Shown here: positions 25,912-34,004 of the stretch, piece after piece
How the letters are laid out: each line of letters starts with the position of its first letter
How positions within the stretch are numbered: the stretch's first letter is position 1
NCBI GenBank assembly: GCA_900551075.1
Contig: URVB01000001.1
Span: 124,001 to 188,000, forward strand
DNA from: an uncultured Blautia sp.
Lineage (GTDB): Bacteria > Bacillota > Clostridia > Lachnospirales > Lachnospiraceae
Length of the DNA: 64,000 bases
Direction: 5' to 3'
Program-made: the position numbers and the translations under genes
The notes under the pieces: model-generated
What the model was told of the DNA's origin: nothing
What the model saw: the letters and a program-made list of their open reading frames with translations, nothing else
The model's database searches: none

Positions 25912-25955
25912 TTATGTCCAGCCTCTATGAACCGACGAACTGGCACACATGGAAA
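25912..25955 (+). other. attR of element 1
   Basis: The element arm 25912-25936 (TTATGTCCAGCCTCTATGAA and onward) mirrors the left arm. The core GA is at 25937-25938 and host cotJC sequence ACTGGCACACATGG continues. The arm is 25 nt from the GA, as on the left. Confidence 0.8.
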
Positions 25956-26151
25956 TGATTTCCACGATCGTTCACCAGCTTACCCGCGACCTGTCCATGG
26001 AAGAAATCGAAAAATCCGGTCTGGGTCCTTACTATATAGATCATACCATCGGTATATGGCCGCAGGCTGCAGCAGGAATTCCCTTTAACTCTTGCGAATT
26101 CCAGTCGAAAGGGGATCCGATCACCGACTTATTTGAGAATATGGCTGCAGA
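25939..26151 (+). CDS. cotJC: cotJC segment 2 of 4
   Basis: Supplies the last base of codon 65 and residues 66-135 plus two bases of codon 136: LAHMEMISTIVHQLTRDL ... GIWPQAAAGIPFNSCEFQSK ... LFENMAA. It holds Mn ligand H68 and, with the junction codons, E65 and E136. The present frame has a start at ATG 25949 and a stop at 26167 after GTIV, inside element 2. No RBS is obvious, so it is probably silent until excision. Confidence 0.93.
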
Positions 26152-26176
26152 TGGTACGATTGTGTAAAGACAACAT
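26130..26176 (+). other. attL of element 2 (ICE)
   Basis: The core GA is at 26150-26151 within GCAGA. The element arm 26152-26176 ends in TGTAAAGACAACAT, an imperfect inverted match to the right-end arm (TGTAAGAACAACAT on the minus strand). The distance from GA to the arm end is 25 nt. Confidence 0.82.
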
Positions 26177-26235
26177 TGAGGTTTTAAAAGATAGTTCCCG
26201 ATAATCTGGCATACTAGCTGCCAGATATGAGAACT

Positions 26236-27804
26236 TTAGAAATTCCAATGTATTTCAATAGGTACTTCCTTAGTTACAGGGTCTTTCTTACCAACTGATA
26301 TATAATCAATCAGCTTTTCAACGGTTTCCCTGTCTAAGTGTTCAAGATTTGTATATTGCTCGATTAACTGTCGTCTGTTATCGCCAATTTGCATTTTTCT
26401 TTCGATAACGTCAAGCTGTTTCTGCGTATCAATTACCAGTTTTTCGAGCCTTTCTTTTTGTGTTGAGAAGTCTTTGGATAAATCCAAATAATCGAGTTCT
26501 GAAAGAATACCCTTTACCTTATCTAAATATAATTCACGGATTCCTTTTGTGTATTCTGCAATCTTTTTTTGATAAGCAGTAATTTCCAATTCCAGAGCTT
26601 CTTTTTTTTCTCGCAAGTCACTGTTGAATTGCACATTCTGTTCAAGCTCGTCTTTGTCAAGGTATTCTGAGGATAACTTATTCAGTTCATCAATCACTGC
26701 TTTCTCCAATTTGTCTACAGAAATGAAAGAGCCTATACAAGCGTCTTTTGATATATGGCGACAAGAACATTGTAAATAATGCTTGCCATGATTTTTTGAT
26801 GAACGCATTGTATAACCGCAATTCATGCAACGAGCTTTTCTTGCAAACAAACCGATTGTTCCCACTATAAAAGGTTTTGCTTTTTGAGCGACCATAGCTT
26901 GAACTCTATCCCATAATTCACGTTCGATAATCGGCTCATGTGTACCCTCAACTCTGTACCATTGGTCTTTTGGTCTGGGTTTATTTTGCTTTGTTTTATA
27001 AGATACGCTGCCATATTTACCCTGTACCATATTCCCAATATACATTTCATTTACTAACATATCAGAAATATTAAAGTATTTCCATAAGGTGTTATTTTTC
27101 GTTTTCGGTTGTTTGTAACGTAACCCATGAAGTCGTTTGTATTCCGTAGGATTCGGGATTCCTCTGTCATTCAGCATACGGGCAATGGCGGTTTTTCCAT
27201 ACCCTTGTGAAAACAGTGTAAAAACTTCTCTGACAACTTCCGCAGCTTCTTCATCAATAATCAAATGACCTTTTAAGTCTGGGTCTTTTTTGTAACCATA
27301 TAGGGCAAAAGCACCAATATGGTGTCCGTTCTTTCTTCTGTCAGTGAGTACGCTTTTTATGTTTTCTGACATATCCTCTAAGTACCATTCATTCACCAGA
27401 CCGTTAATCTGTCTTGATTTCTTATTTCCCTTATTGGCAGTATCCGCATTATCAACAATACTGATGAAGCGAATACCCCAAAGAGGGAAAAGACCGTGAA
27501 TATATTTTTCCACTAACTCTAATTCTCTGGTAAATCTGGATTGCGTCTTGCAAAGGACAATATCAAATTTTCGATTCTTTGCGTCCTCCAACAACCTGTT
27601 AAATTCTGGTCGTCGTCTGTCAGAACCAGTATAATCATCATCACTGTATATGTTGTAGACTTCCCAACCATGCTCTAATGAGTATTGAAGTAACATTGAC
27701 TTTTGATTCTGAATACTGTTGCTGTCGTCTGTTTCTGATTGTTTGTTTCTATCTTCCTCTGATAAGCGGCAATAAATCGCAACTCTTGATTTTGATTCCA
27801 TCAT
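26236..27804 (-). CDS. Large serine recombinase of element 2 (TndX/TnpX type)
   Basis: The 522-residue recombinase has its catalytic serine at S15 in AIYCRLSEED. The resolvase fold includes YSDDDYTGSDRRRPEFNRLL and KTQSRFTRELELVEKY, the recombinase domain shows HIGAFALYGYKKD, the zinc ribbon is MNCGYTM...CSCRH...DAC, and a C-terminal coiled coil follows. GGAG lies 8 nt before the ATG. It takes the place of int in Tn916, as TndX does in Tn5397, and enzymes of that group use a central GA dinucleotide, which is what the junctions show. Its 3' end is 84 nt from the ICE left end. Confidence 0.93.
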   Translation of the reverse strand: MMESKSRVAIYCRLSEEDRNKQSETDDSNSIQNQKSMLLQYSLEHGWEVYNIYSDDDYTGSDRRRPEFNRLLEDAKNRKFDIVLCKTQSRFTRELELVEKYIHGLFPLWGIRFISIVDNADTANKGNKKSRQINGLVNEWYLEDMSENIKSVLTDRRKNGHHIGAFALYGYKKDPDLKGHLIIDEEAAEVVREVFTLFSQGYGKTAIARMLNDRGIPNPTEYKRLHGLRYKQPKTKNNTLWKYFNISDMLVNEMYIGNMVQGKYGSVSYKTKQNKPRPKDQWYRVEGTHEPIIERELWDRVQAMVAQKAKPFIVGTIGLFARKARCMNCGYTMRSSKNHGKHYLQCSCRHISKDACIGSFISVDKLEKAVIDELNKLSSEYLDKDELEQNVQFNSDLREKKEALELEITAYQKKIAEYTKGIRELYLDKVKGILSELDYLDLSKDFSTQKERLEKLVIDTQKQLDVIERKMQIGDNRRQLIEQYTNLEHLDRETVEKLIDYISVGKKDPVTKEVPIEIHWNF

Positions 27805-27886
27805 GTTTCGTTCTCCTTTTCAGAGAAGACGAAACAAACTATCGCTACATGACATTATTATAACATCTTGTAGGATAGTTTGTCTA

Positions 27887-28030
27887 TCATCTGGCAGGAG
27901 TTGCCTTTCCTTTATTTTTCTCATATTGATTTATTAACTCTATCCATTTCAGAGTAAATGCTTTTGTGAATGCCGCTTTATCATAATTCTTAAAAACATT
28001 CTTGCAAACTACCTTTATATCATTTGCCAT
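27887..28030 (-). CDS. 47-residue protein next to the ICE recombinase
   Basis: A short frame, MANDIKVVCKNVFKNYDKAA followed by FTKAFTLKWIELINQYEKNK, with GAGGTGG 5 nt before the ATG. It ends ~80 nt before the recombinase start, the slot xis holds in Tn916. It is basic and helical with no winged-helix signature, so an excision-factor role is a position-based guess. Confidence 0.6.
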   Translation of the reverse strand: MANDIKVVCKNVFKNYDKAAFTKAFTLKWIELINQYEKNKGKATPAR

Positions 28031-28412
28031 TGAACCACCTCACTACAATATATTTACAAAGTATGCAAAAATGCTTGTACGTTATGAAAGAATTTGTCTA
28101 TAAATAGAAAGCAATCAGATGGCTTTGGAAAGCTCCACTGGAATTTCACCATTCCCATTCTTATGGGTGAATCGCACCATGCGAGTGTATCATTATTCTG
28201 ATATACGGGTCATGGCAGCAACTTTTCCAACAGTCGCTTACGGATCACTGGCGTGGTCGCTCGCTCTTATATCCCTCCTTTCATGGGTCATGGCGTTCCA
28301 GTCCGTCGGCTTACCGTATATCAAACGTATCTGATTACTTTATTCAGTTTTCAAAGAACACATTTCTAAACGGAGCTGGAATGAGGTAGTATTGCACTCC
28401 ATATATTTTTGT
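28031..28412 (-). other. Gene-poor ICE stretch with an rRNA-leader-like boxA
   Basis: No gene supported in 382 bp. On the minus strand 28346-28360 reads TGTTCTTTGAAAACT, identical in form to the boxA of Firmicute rRNA leaders used for antitermination. It lies after the Orf8 gene and before the recombination module. Further down, fragments such as MVRFTHKNGNGEIPVELSKAI are readable but broken by stops, perhaps a decayed gene. A plus-strand 71-codon frame (28119-28334) lacks an RBS and I discount it. Confidence 0.45.
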
Positions 28413-28652
28413 TTATTTCACTCTGACTTCAAAACCTAGAATTGCTTTGATAAGGGCAGCTCTAATTCTGCCTTTTAGCTCCATATCGACCACAATATAC
28501 ATATTTCCATGTTCATCATAGAATGGACGTAAACTTGCTTTTGATATGTAAGCGTCATAGTGATTTAGTATTTTCTCTATTGCCACATTGTTGCCATCAG
28601 CAGCTAAACTGATTGTGGAGAATAGAGGACACTTTTTTGTAGACTTCATCAT
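28413..28652 (-). CDS. Tn916 Orf8-like helix-turn-helix protein
   Basis: The 79-residue protein MMKSTKKCPLFSTISLAADG has the core AIEKILNHYDAYISKASLRPFYDEHGN and VDMELKGRIRAALIKAIL, the pattern of Tn916 Orf8 (HTH_16 type). AGGAGG precedes the start, which abuts the Orf7-like stop. In Tn916 orf7 and orf8 promote excision and transfer after read-through transcription. Confidence 0.85.
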   Translation of the reverse strand: MMKSTKKCPLFSTISLAADGNNVAIEKILNHYDAYISKASLRPFYDEHGNMYIVVDMELKGRIRAALIKAILGFEVRVK

Positions 28653-28653
28653 G

Positions 28654-29074
28654 TTATAATTCCTCCTCGTACATATCTCTAATGAGCTTTAGTGAACACA
28701 TTCTGTTTCTATAAACAGAGTTTCTGGAAATATTCAGAATCTCTGCAATTTCTGCGTCAGGCAGTTCTAAAAAGTAGAACATCAATATAACATTGCGTCG
28801 TCTTTCACTTAATTTTTTGATTGCTTCACATAATTTCTCATCATAGACACGAACTTCTGTACCGAACACATCAAAAGAAGTAAATTCAATCGAGTATTCG
28901 TCCGTTACACCTAACTGGCATAATTCCAGCTCTGGTATTTCACAGAAAGATATTTCATGCTTTGAACGTCTGGCAAGTTCTTTTGTTATAGTTCTTGACG
29001 GTTCTGCCAATCGCCTTACGAACCAGACAGTCAAATTGAAGTCTTATAGCGTTCTCAAATGAAGAAGGTTTCAT
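28654..29074 (-). pseudogene. Tn916 Orf7-like sigma factor with a +1 frameshift
   Basis: The N-terminal part (MKPSSFENAIRLQFDCLVRK, start ATG 29074 with a perfect GAAAGGAGGTGA) and the rest (ELARRSKHEISFCEIPELEL through EEEL) lie in different frames. They join at an A-run read as AACAAAAGAACTT (28981-28984). Removing one A gives a continuous ~139-residue protein with sigma-70 region 4 near the C-terminus (LSERRRNVILMFYFLELPDAEIAEILNIS). It may be a mutation, a sequencing error, or ribosomal slippage on A4; the total length 421 nt is 3n+1. Confidence 0.8.
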
Positions 29075-29431
29075 AATCTCACCTCCTTTCAAGTTGAAGT
29101 TGCCAAAGCGAAAAGGCTTTTTACCTCTTTCCGCACTAACACTCAACACGGAGGGAAGATTTGTAACCCAAACCAGATAAAAATTTAAAAATTTTTTTGA
29201 GTAGCAAAAAAGCACAAGGGCATATAAGAAATGCTGTTCTTGTGCTTTTAAAATTGTTCCTGTTATGTAATGTGAAAAACCACATTCAAGGGTATATTGT
29301 GCCGCTGTGAAAGCTAGGATTTTTTTGACAATAACGGATATATTGAAGATTGTCGATTATACAGGTCTTTCAATGCGGCTACCTCCCAAAGCCGCTAACC
29401 CAAAACCATTATGTTGTTTTTCTATTGATGG

Positions 29432-29460
29432 GAAAAGAAAAAGGCGGCTTTTCAACCGCC
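29432..29460 (-). terminator. Terminator in the ICE regulatory gap
   Basis: On the minus strand GGCGG...CCGCC followed by TTTTTCTTTT (stem 29443-29447 with 29456-29460). It lies within the 571-bp gap 29075-29645 upstream of the Orf7-like gene. No gene supported there; the position mirrors the control region of Tn916, where transcription must read through to switch on orf7-orf8. Confidence 0.6.
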
Positions 29461-29645
29461 ATCTGGAAAAAGGTGTTTTGTGACACGCAAAAACGGTACT
29501 GTTGATAGCGGTTTTTTTTATTTGCCGCTAGGCAGTACATTTTCATCTTTATACGCATAATAGGAACTGGCAAACCATACTATACGTTTTTCTATACCTG
29601 TTAGAAAATCAACAGGAACAGTAAAATGTAGTGAGGTGATTAAAT

Positions 29646-30002
29646 ATGCGTAAAAAAGAAGATAAGTATGATTTCAGAGCCTTTGGTCTTGCAATCAAAG
29701 AAGCTCGTAAAAAACAAGGTCTTACCCGTGAACAGGTGGGAGCAATGATTGAGATTGACCCACGCTATTTGACAAATATTGAGAATAAGGGGCAGCACCC
29801 AAGTTTACAAGTGTTTTATGACCTTGTTCATTTGTTAAATGTATCAGCAGACGCTTTTTTCCTACCTGCTTCTGATCTGGCGAAAAGCACCAGAAGAATA
29901 CAGTTGGAAAGACAGCTTGATAACTTGTCTGATAAGGATTTAGTTATCATGGAAAGCGTTGCAGACGGAATCATTAAGTCTAAGGAAGTGGAGGACGACT
30001 AA
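29646..30002 (+). CDS. Tn916 Orf9-like XRE regulator
   Basis: The 118-residue repressor has an N-terminal HTH, FGLAIKEARKKQGLTREQVGAMIEIDPRYLTNIENKGQHPSL (residues 12-53), and a C-terminal helix KDLVIMESVADGIIKSKE. It is the only plus-strand backbone gene, facing away from the Orf7/8 genes exactly as orf9 does in Tn916, where it represses the excision and transfer regulators. GTGAGGTG precedes the ATG. Confidence 0.92.
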   Translation: MRKKEDKYDFRAFGLAIKEARKKQGLTREQVGAMIEIDPRYLTNIENKGQHPSLQVFYDLVHLLNVSADAFFLPASDLAKSTRRIQLERQLDNLSDKDLVIMESVADGIIKSKEVEDD

Positions 30003-30030
30003 TCCTCCACTGTTCTTATTCAATAAAATA

Positions 30031-30074
30031 AGCCGATAATCTAAGAAAAATGGTCATTCTTAGTATTATCGGCT
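30031..30074. terminator. Long inverted repeat between convergent genes
   Basis: AGCCGATAATCTAAGAA (30031-30047) pairs with TTCTTAGTATTATCGGCT (30057-30074) with one bulge. It lies between the plus-strand XRE gene and the minus-strand KTR gene and can stop both transcripts. Confidence 0.65.
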
Positions 30075-30251
30075 CTGCGTCTTAGCGTCTGGCGCTATAA
30101 CAATTATTTGTTGTTGCCTTACATTGATTAGGCTTTCTTGTTTACATTTAGGGCAGAATAGAGGATAATTTATCAATTCTGTATCCTTTCGTATTTTTGT
30201 GCGTGTTTTATTTCTGCATATAGGGCAGTATATCCATTTTTTTGTTATCAT
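30066..30251 (-). CDS. Cysteine-rich KTR-domain protein
   Basis: The 61-residue protein has two zinc-knuckle pairs, CPICRNKTRTKIR and CPKCKQESLI. The KTR family is frequent cargo or accessory of Tn916-like elements and has no assigned function. The start ATG 30251 has GTGGAAACG upstream. Downstream of the lipoprotein, same strand. Confidence 0.8.
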   Translation of the reverse strand: MITKKWIYCPICRNKTRTKIRKDTELINYPLFCPKCKQESLINVRQQQIIVIAPDAKTQSR

Positions 30252-30270
30252 TCGTTTCCACTCTAATATG

Positions 30271-30783
30271 CTATTTTATTGTAAACTCACATGCCAAATA
30301 ATATGTGTCATAATCCCAATCTTTTGGAGATTCAAAATAAGAAACACTTATAATTATCCGATAATGCCCTGATGGGAGTTCACCATAAAACGAAGAAATA
30401 TCATATGCTAACCTCAATCTTTCTGATGGTTTTATAATAACATCATCTTCATTGTTTTTTGACGGATCAGAAAGTTGAGTTAATTGATACCATACATCTG
30501 ATTCTTCTGCTTCGATTTCAAAATAAGATTCTGAACAATGGTATTCTTTATCAGAGTTGTTTTCGATAAAAAATGTCGCATTCTCTAAGTTAAAATCCCA
30601 TTTTTTATCTAACGTAATTTCAACATCTGATAAAGAATTGATTTCTTCTTCATTTTCATAAGGCGAAACCTCGTAATATTCTTTTAAATTTTGTGGAAAT
30701 ACATTTTCCTCATTTTGTGATGAATTGCACCCAGATAAAATGCTTACGACTATTACTAAAATTATGCAGATACATTTTTTCAT
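30271..30783 (-). CDS. Lipoprotein with an immunoglobulin-like fold
   Basis: The 170-residue lipoprotein has lipobox LSGC with lipidated C19. The mature part is beta-rich (VEITLDKKWDFNLENATFFI, HYRIIISVSYFES) and resembles bacterial Ig-like domains found in small surface lipoproteins beside two-component systems. No enzymatic motif. It is the last gene of the RR-HK-lipoprotein set and may sense or shield against a cell-envelope agent; function not established. Confidence 0.75.
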   Translation of the reverse strand: MKKCICIILVIVVSILSGCNSSQNEENVFPQNLKEYYEVSPYENEEEINSLSDVEITLDKKWDFNLENATFFIENNSDKEYHCSESYFEIEAEESDVWYQLTQLSDPSKNNEDDVIIKPSERLRLAYDISSFYGELPSGHYRIIISVSYFESPKDWDYDTYYLACEFTIK

Positions 30784-30833
30784 TTTTAAAACCTCCTCGA
30801 TAAATGTTCAGTCCAATTATATGAAGCAAATAT

Positions 30834-32156
30834 CTATTTTTCATCAACATCTATGATTTTTATCCAAGCTGTAACACACGCTCCACCCTTATCATTATTC
30901 GCAATTTTCAATGTACCTCCATGCCTTTCACACAATATTTTACAAATATTTAATCCTAAACCCAAATGTTCAGTCGTAGTGTCTTGCGATGATTTGTAAA
31001 ACGGTAATGTCACACGCTCTATATCACTATCCTTAAAACCGCAGCCATCATCAGAGACGGAAATCAATAAATATTGTTTTTTCATACTAATGTCAATATC
31101 TATCATTGAATTAGCATATCTAATACTATTAGATAATAAATTTTCATAAATCTGTACAACAATATCAAGATTGATAAATAGGTTTTCGTTATTATTACAG
31201 TTTGTCTTAATAGAGTATTTTATGTCCGTACAAAGCAGTTCTGTTGTATCTGACAAAGATTTTAATAGTAAGTTAAAGTTTATAGTCTCTTTTTTGATTT
31301 CTATATCTTCTAATCGGTATAGATTCATCATGGCATTAACGTATTTTTCAAGTCGTTCCACATTCTTACGCATTGTTGATAATTCATCAATTACCTCTTG
31401 CTGGGAAACTAATCCTTTTGGAATAAATGATAACAACATTGTAGTATGCCCTTTAAGTAGTGTTAAGGGAGTACGCAAATCATGCGAAAAAGCAGCATTT
31501 AATCGTCTTTGTTCAGCAAACTGTCGTATCATTTTTTGATTGTTTTGATATAAACAATTTTTCATTTTTTCAAATGCAAGACACAGCTTACCCATTTCGT
31601 CTTTATAGGGGTAATACAAAGTAAAGTCCAATTCTTTGTTTTCAATTTTGCTATAAGCATTAGTTAGTAACTTTATTGGTCTTGCCAATTTTCGTTTTAT
31701 AAAAATAGTTACGCAAAGTATCATACTGAATGAAAGAATAACAGGAATAGTGGCAATATTTATCATTCCTAAAGTAGTATCTACAATCCTATCTTGTTTG
31801 GTAAAGTTTGGTGAGACCTCGATATAAGAAACATGATTTGGATAAACATATTCTTGTACCGGGCGTTCTTTTTGATAGTCTACAACAAAACTACATACTT
31901 TCTTTTGGCTCGCATTATATATTGTATACTCTGTCTGGTCATTATTGTATTTTGCTATAAATGAACCATTTTCAGGTATATCATATCTTGTTGTCATGTC
32001 CTCATATTTATAGTTAAGATTTATTCTATAATTATCAACAAGAGCAATGGCAGTAACACTTATAGTAATACCAACTACTAAAGAAATGAGTGCGTAAAGA
32101 ATAAATGAAATTTTAATACTCCGGTTATCAATATAGTATACTAATTTTTTTCCCAT
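30834..32156 (-). CDS. Sensor histidine kinase (VanS/PhoR-like)
   Basis: About 440 residues. Two membrane helices (~8-30 and ~135-155) flank an extracytoplasmic sensor of ~100 residues. A HAMP domain, a phosphoacceptor box FSHDLRTPLTLLKGH and the ATP-binding N and G boxes (NLLSNSIRYA, VSDDGCGF, GLGLNI) follow. I start at ATG 32156, overlapping the regulator's stop; a GTG 4 codons upstream is possible. AT-rich relative to the ICE backbone. Signal unknown. Confidence 0.9.
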   Translation of the reverse strand: MGKKLVYYIDNRSIKISFILYALISLVVGITISVTAIALVDNYRINLNYKYEDMTTRYDIPENGSFIAKYNNDQTEYTIYNASQKKVCSFVVDYQKERPVQEYVYPNHVSYIEVSPNFTKQDRIVDTTLGMINIATIPVILSFSMILCVTIFIKRKLARPIKLLTNAYSKIENKELDFTLYYPYKDEMGKLCLAFEKMKNCLYQNNQKMIRQFAEQRRLNAAFSHDLRTPLTLLKGHTTMLLSFIPKGLVSQQEVIDELSTMRKNVERLEKYVNAMMNLYRLEDIEIKKETINFNLLLKSLSDTTELLCTDIKYSIKTNCNNNENLFINLDIVVQIYENLLSNSIRYANSMIDIDISMKKQYLLISVSDDGCGFKDSDIERVTLPFYKSSQDTTTEHLGLGLNICKILCERHGGTLKIANNDKGGACVTAWIKIIDVDEK

Positions 32157-32830
32157 TATTTTTTCCACTTATATCCGCACCCCCAAACAGTTTCTATATA
32201 AGGATTATCACTCATAGAAAGAAATTTTGTTCTTATCCGTCGTATATGTTCCGTAACAACAGAATTGTCACCACAACCATCTAGCCCCCATACTTTTTCA
32301 TAGATTGTTTCACGGTCGAAAACAATACCTTTGTTTTGTGAAAGAAATTCAATTATATCAAATTCTTTCTTCGTAAAGTTTATTTCAGCATTTTTATAAA
32401 AAACCGTTCGTGATGAATAATCAATTACTATACTTTTATCGAACTGTACTATTGCAGACGAACTATGTCTTTTCTCTCTCCGCAAATGGGCAGCAACTCT
32501 AGCTTCTAATTCATCAATAGAGAAAGGCTTTACAACATAGTCGTCAGCACCGATAGCAAACCCCTTGATTTTATCACAGTCCTCAACACGAGCTGTTAAA
32601 AAAATAATAGGACAGGAAACATAATTTCTAATCGACTCACAAACTGTAAAGCCATTCATATCTGGCATATTTATATCCAACAGAATAATATCGGGGTTTT
32701 TAGTAATTGCATTTAATGCTTCTTTTCCGTTAATTGCTGTATACACTACATAACCAATCTTGTAAAAATATTGATTTAACATTGATACAATATCTTTTTC
32801 GTCGTCTACAATTAAAATACTCTGTGCCAT
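32156..32830 (-). CDS. OmpR-family response regulator
   Basis: A 224-residue VanR-like regulator. The receiver has the acidic pocket D9-D10, phosphoacceptor D52 in LLDINMPDMNG and the T/K pair in LTARVE and VVKPFS. The winged-helix output domain starts near 130 (INFTKKEFDIIEFLSQNKG) and ends ETVWGCGYKWKK. RBS AAGGAGGAACG. The 250 bp upstream (32831-33080) hold no gene and presumably the promoter. It pairs with the following kinase and probably controls the lipoprotein. Confidence 0.93.
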   Translation of the reverse strand: MAQSILIVDDEKDIVSMLNQYFYKIGYVVYTAINGKEALNAITKNPDIILLDINMPDMNGFTVCESIRNYVSCPIIFLTARVEDCDKIKGFAIGADDYVVKPFSIDELEARVAAHLRREKRHSSSAIVQFDKSIVIDYSSRTVFYKNAEINFTKKEFDIIEFLSQNKGIVFDRETIYEKVWGLDGCGDNSVVTEHIRRIRTKFLSMSDNPYIETVWGCGYKWKK

Positions 32831-33080
32831 AATTCGTTCCTCCTTAGTTAGTATATCTTATCATGGAAAAAACAATTTTTTAACAACTTTTATCTATTAC
32901 ATGGGTGTGACTATTAATTTGACATTTTTATATTGATTACAATGTTACATTTTCATATCCATTCAAACAATAACGCATTTTACCTGCTGCAATTATTATA
33001 ATCCCTTAAATTAATTGTAACAACTTCAATAATCAGCTTACAAACTATACCTCGGTATGATTTGTAAGCCTTTCTTCATG

Positions 33081-33989
33081 CTATCCTACAACCTTCCAGT
33101 TACCGCCTGTCTTTTCCAGTACCAAATCAAACTGTGAAATCTGTGTTGCTTTCGTTCTCTGGTCGAGATACTTCACCGATACCGAAACTTTGACCTGTTC
33201 CCCATCTTTGATGAAGATAGGATTTACAAGCTCTGAAAACAGATATTCACAGTTTGCAGGTTCAAGCACATTGCCAGATACATAATAGGCAAGCTCTTTT
33301 TCCGTAGCGGTAGGGTACAGTTTAAAGAATGTTTCCAAAAACTCTGTCACTTCCTCCGTAGTGGCAGCGTCCACCGTTCCGTCAGATTCCTTTGTTTTTG
33401 GTTCATAGCCGGATTTTGTCGGTATGCTGCTGATGGTCGGATTTTGTGTGATAACCATGTTACCGTCACTATCTACATGAACCACTACCATGTAAGCGGA
33501 AGTGTAGCCGATTGACGTTTCACCCTCCGTTACCGCCTGATCTACAGAGTAGACAACGGTAAAGTCGTCTGTTCCAGCCTGTTCTATATCCCATATTTTT
33601 ACGTCTGTAACCGCCACACTCGTGGGTATATCCTGTCTTACCGTATCGACATTCAAATCCTGCAAGCTCTTAGTCAGATAGTTGTTGATTGCCACAGTTC
33701 TTTTATCAATGGATTCCTGCGTGTTGCTCCATGAATAGTAGGACTTCGCAAATGCCTTGACAAAGTTTTCTATCCTGTTGGTATCGACAATACGCTGTTC
33801 AATGACTTCTTTTTCATGTACAGTGTGCATATCAATGGTGGTGAAATTCTTATACACCCCAAAGCTTACGCTTGCAATCAGCACCAGCCATAAGGCAATC
33901 ACAGTTTTCTTGTGTGTGCCGACTTTCATCACAGGCACTTTCTTCTCTTTTTTCGGTTTTGATTCCTTGTCCTTTTTCTTAAATATCAT
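33081..33989 (-). CDS. Conjugation protein, Tn916 Orf13/TcpC-like
   Basis: The 302-residue membrane-anchored protein has a Lys/Glu-rich cytoplasmic start (KKKDKESKPKKEKKVP), one helix at ~30-45 and two NTF2-like extracytoplasmic domains (TVAINNYLTKSLQDLNVDTV; VTEFLETFFKLYPTATEKEL). It corresponds to Tn916 Orf13, a mating-channel scaffold of the VirB8/TcpC class. It follows the Orf14-like gene by 15 nt. Confidence 0.9.
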   Translation of the reverse strand: MIFKKKDKESKPKKEKKVPVMKVGTHKKTVIALWLVLIASVSFGVYKNFTTIDMHTVHEKEVIEQRIVDTNRIENFVKAFAKSYYSWSNTQESIDKRTVAINNYLTKSLQDLNVDTVRQDIPTSVAVTDVKIWDIEQAGTDDFTVVYSVDQAVTEGETSIGYTSAYMVVVHVDSDGNMVITQNPTISSIPTKSGYEPKTKESDGTVDAATTEEVTEFLETFFKLYPTATEKELAYYVSGNVLEPANCEYLFSELVNPIFIKDGEQVKVSVSVKYLDQRTKATQISQFDLVLEKTGGNWKVVG

Positions 33990-34004
33990 AGTACCATTTC
34001 CTTT

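Larger units (their letters stand above)
22925..25938 (+). mobile_element. Element 1: 3.0-kb serine-recombinase cassette in cotJC
   Basis: A 3014-bp insertion between cotJC segments 1 and 2, bounded by GA cores and imperfect inverted arms. Contents, all on plus: Asp/Arg-repeat peptide, two small overlapping genes, an XRE regulator, a 54-residue protein and a large serine recombinase ending 38 nt before the right end. It has no relaxase, coupling protein or replication gene, so it is not self-transmissible. Size and content resemble a domesticated intervening sequence (skin-like) more than an ICE. Excision at GA restores the frame exactly. Confidence 0.85.

Noticed and set aside
28119..28334. 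71-codon plus-strand frame between the recombinase and the Orf8-like gene
   Set aside because: No RBS, opposite to the transcript direction, and codon pattern unlike neighbours.
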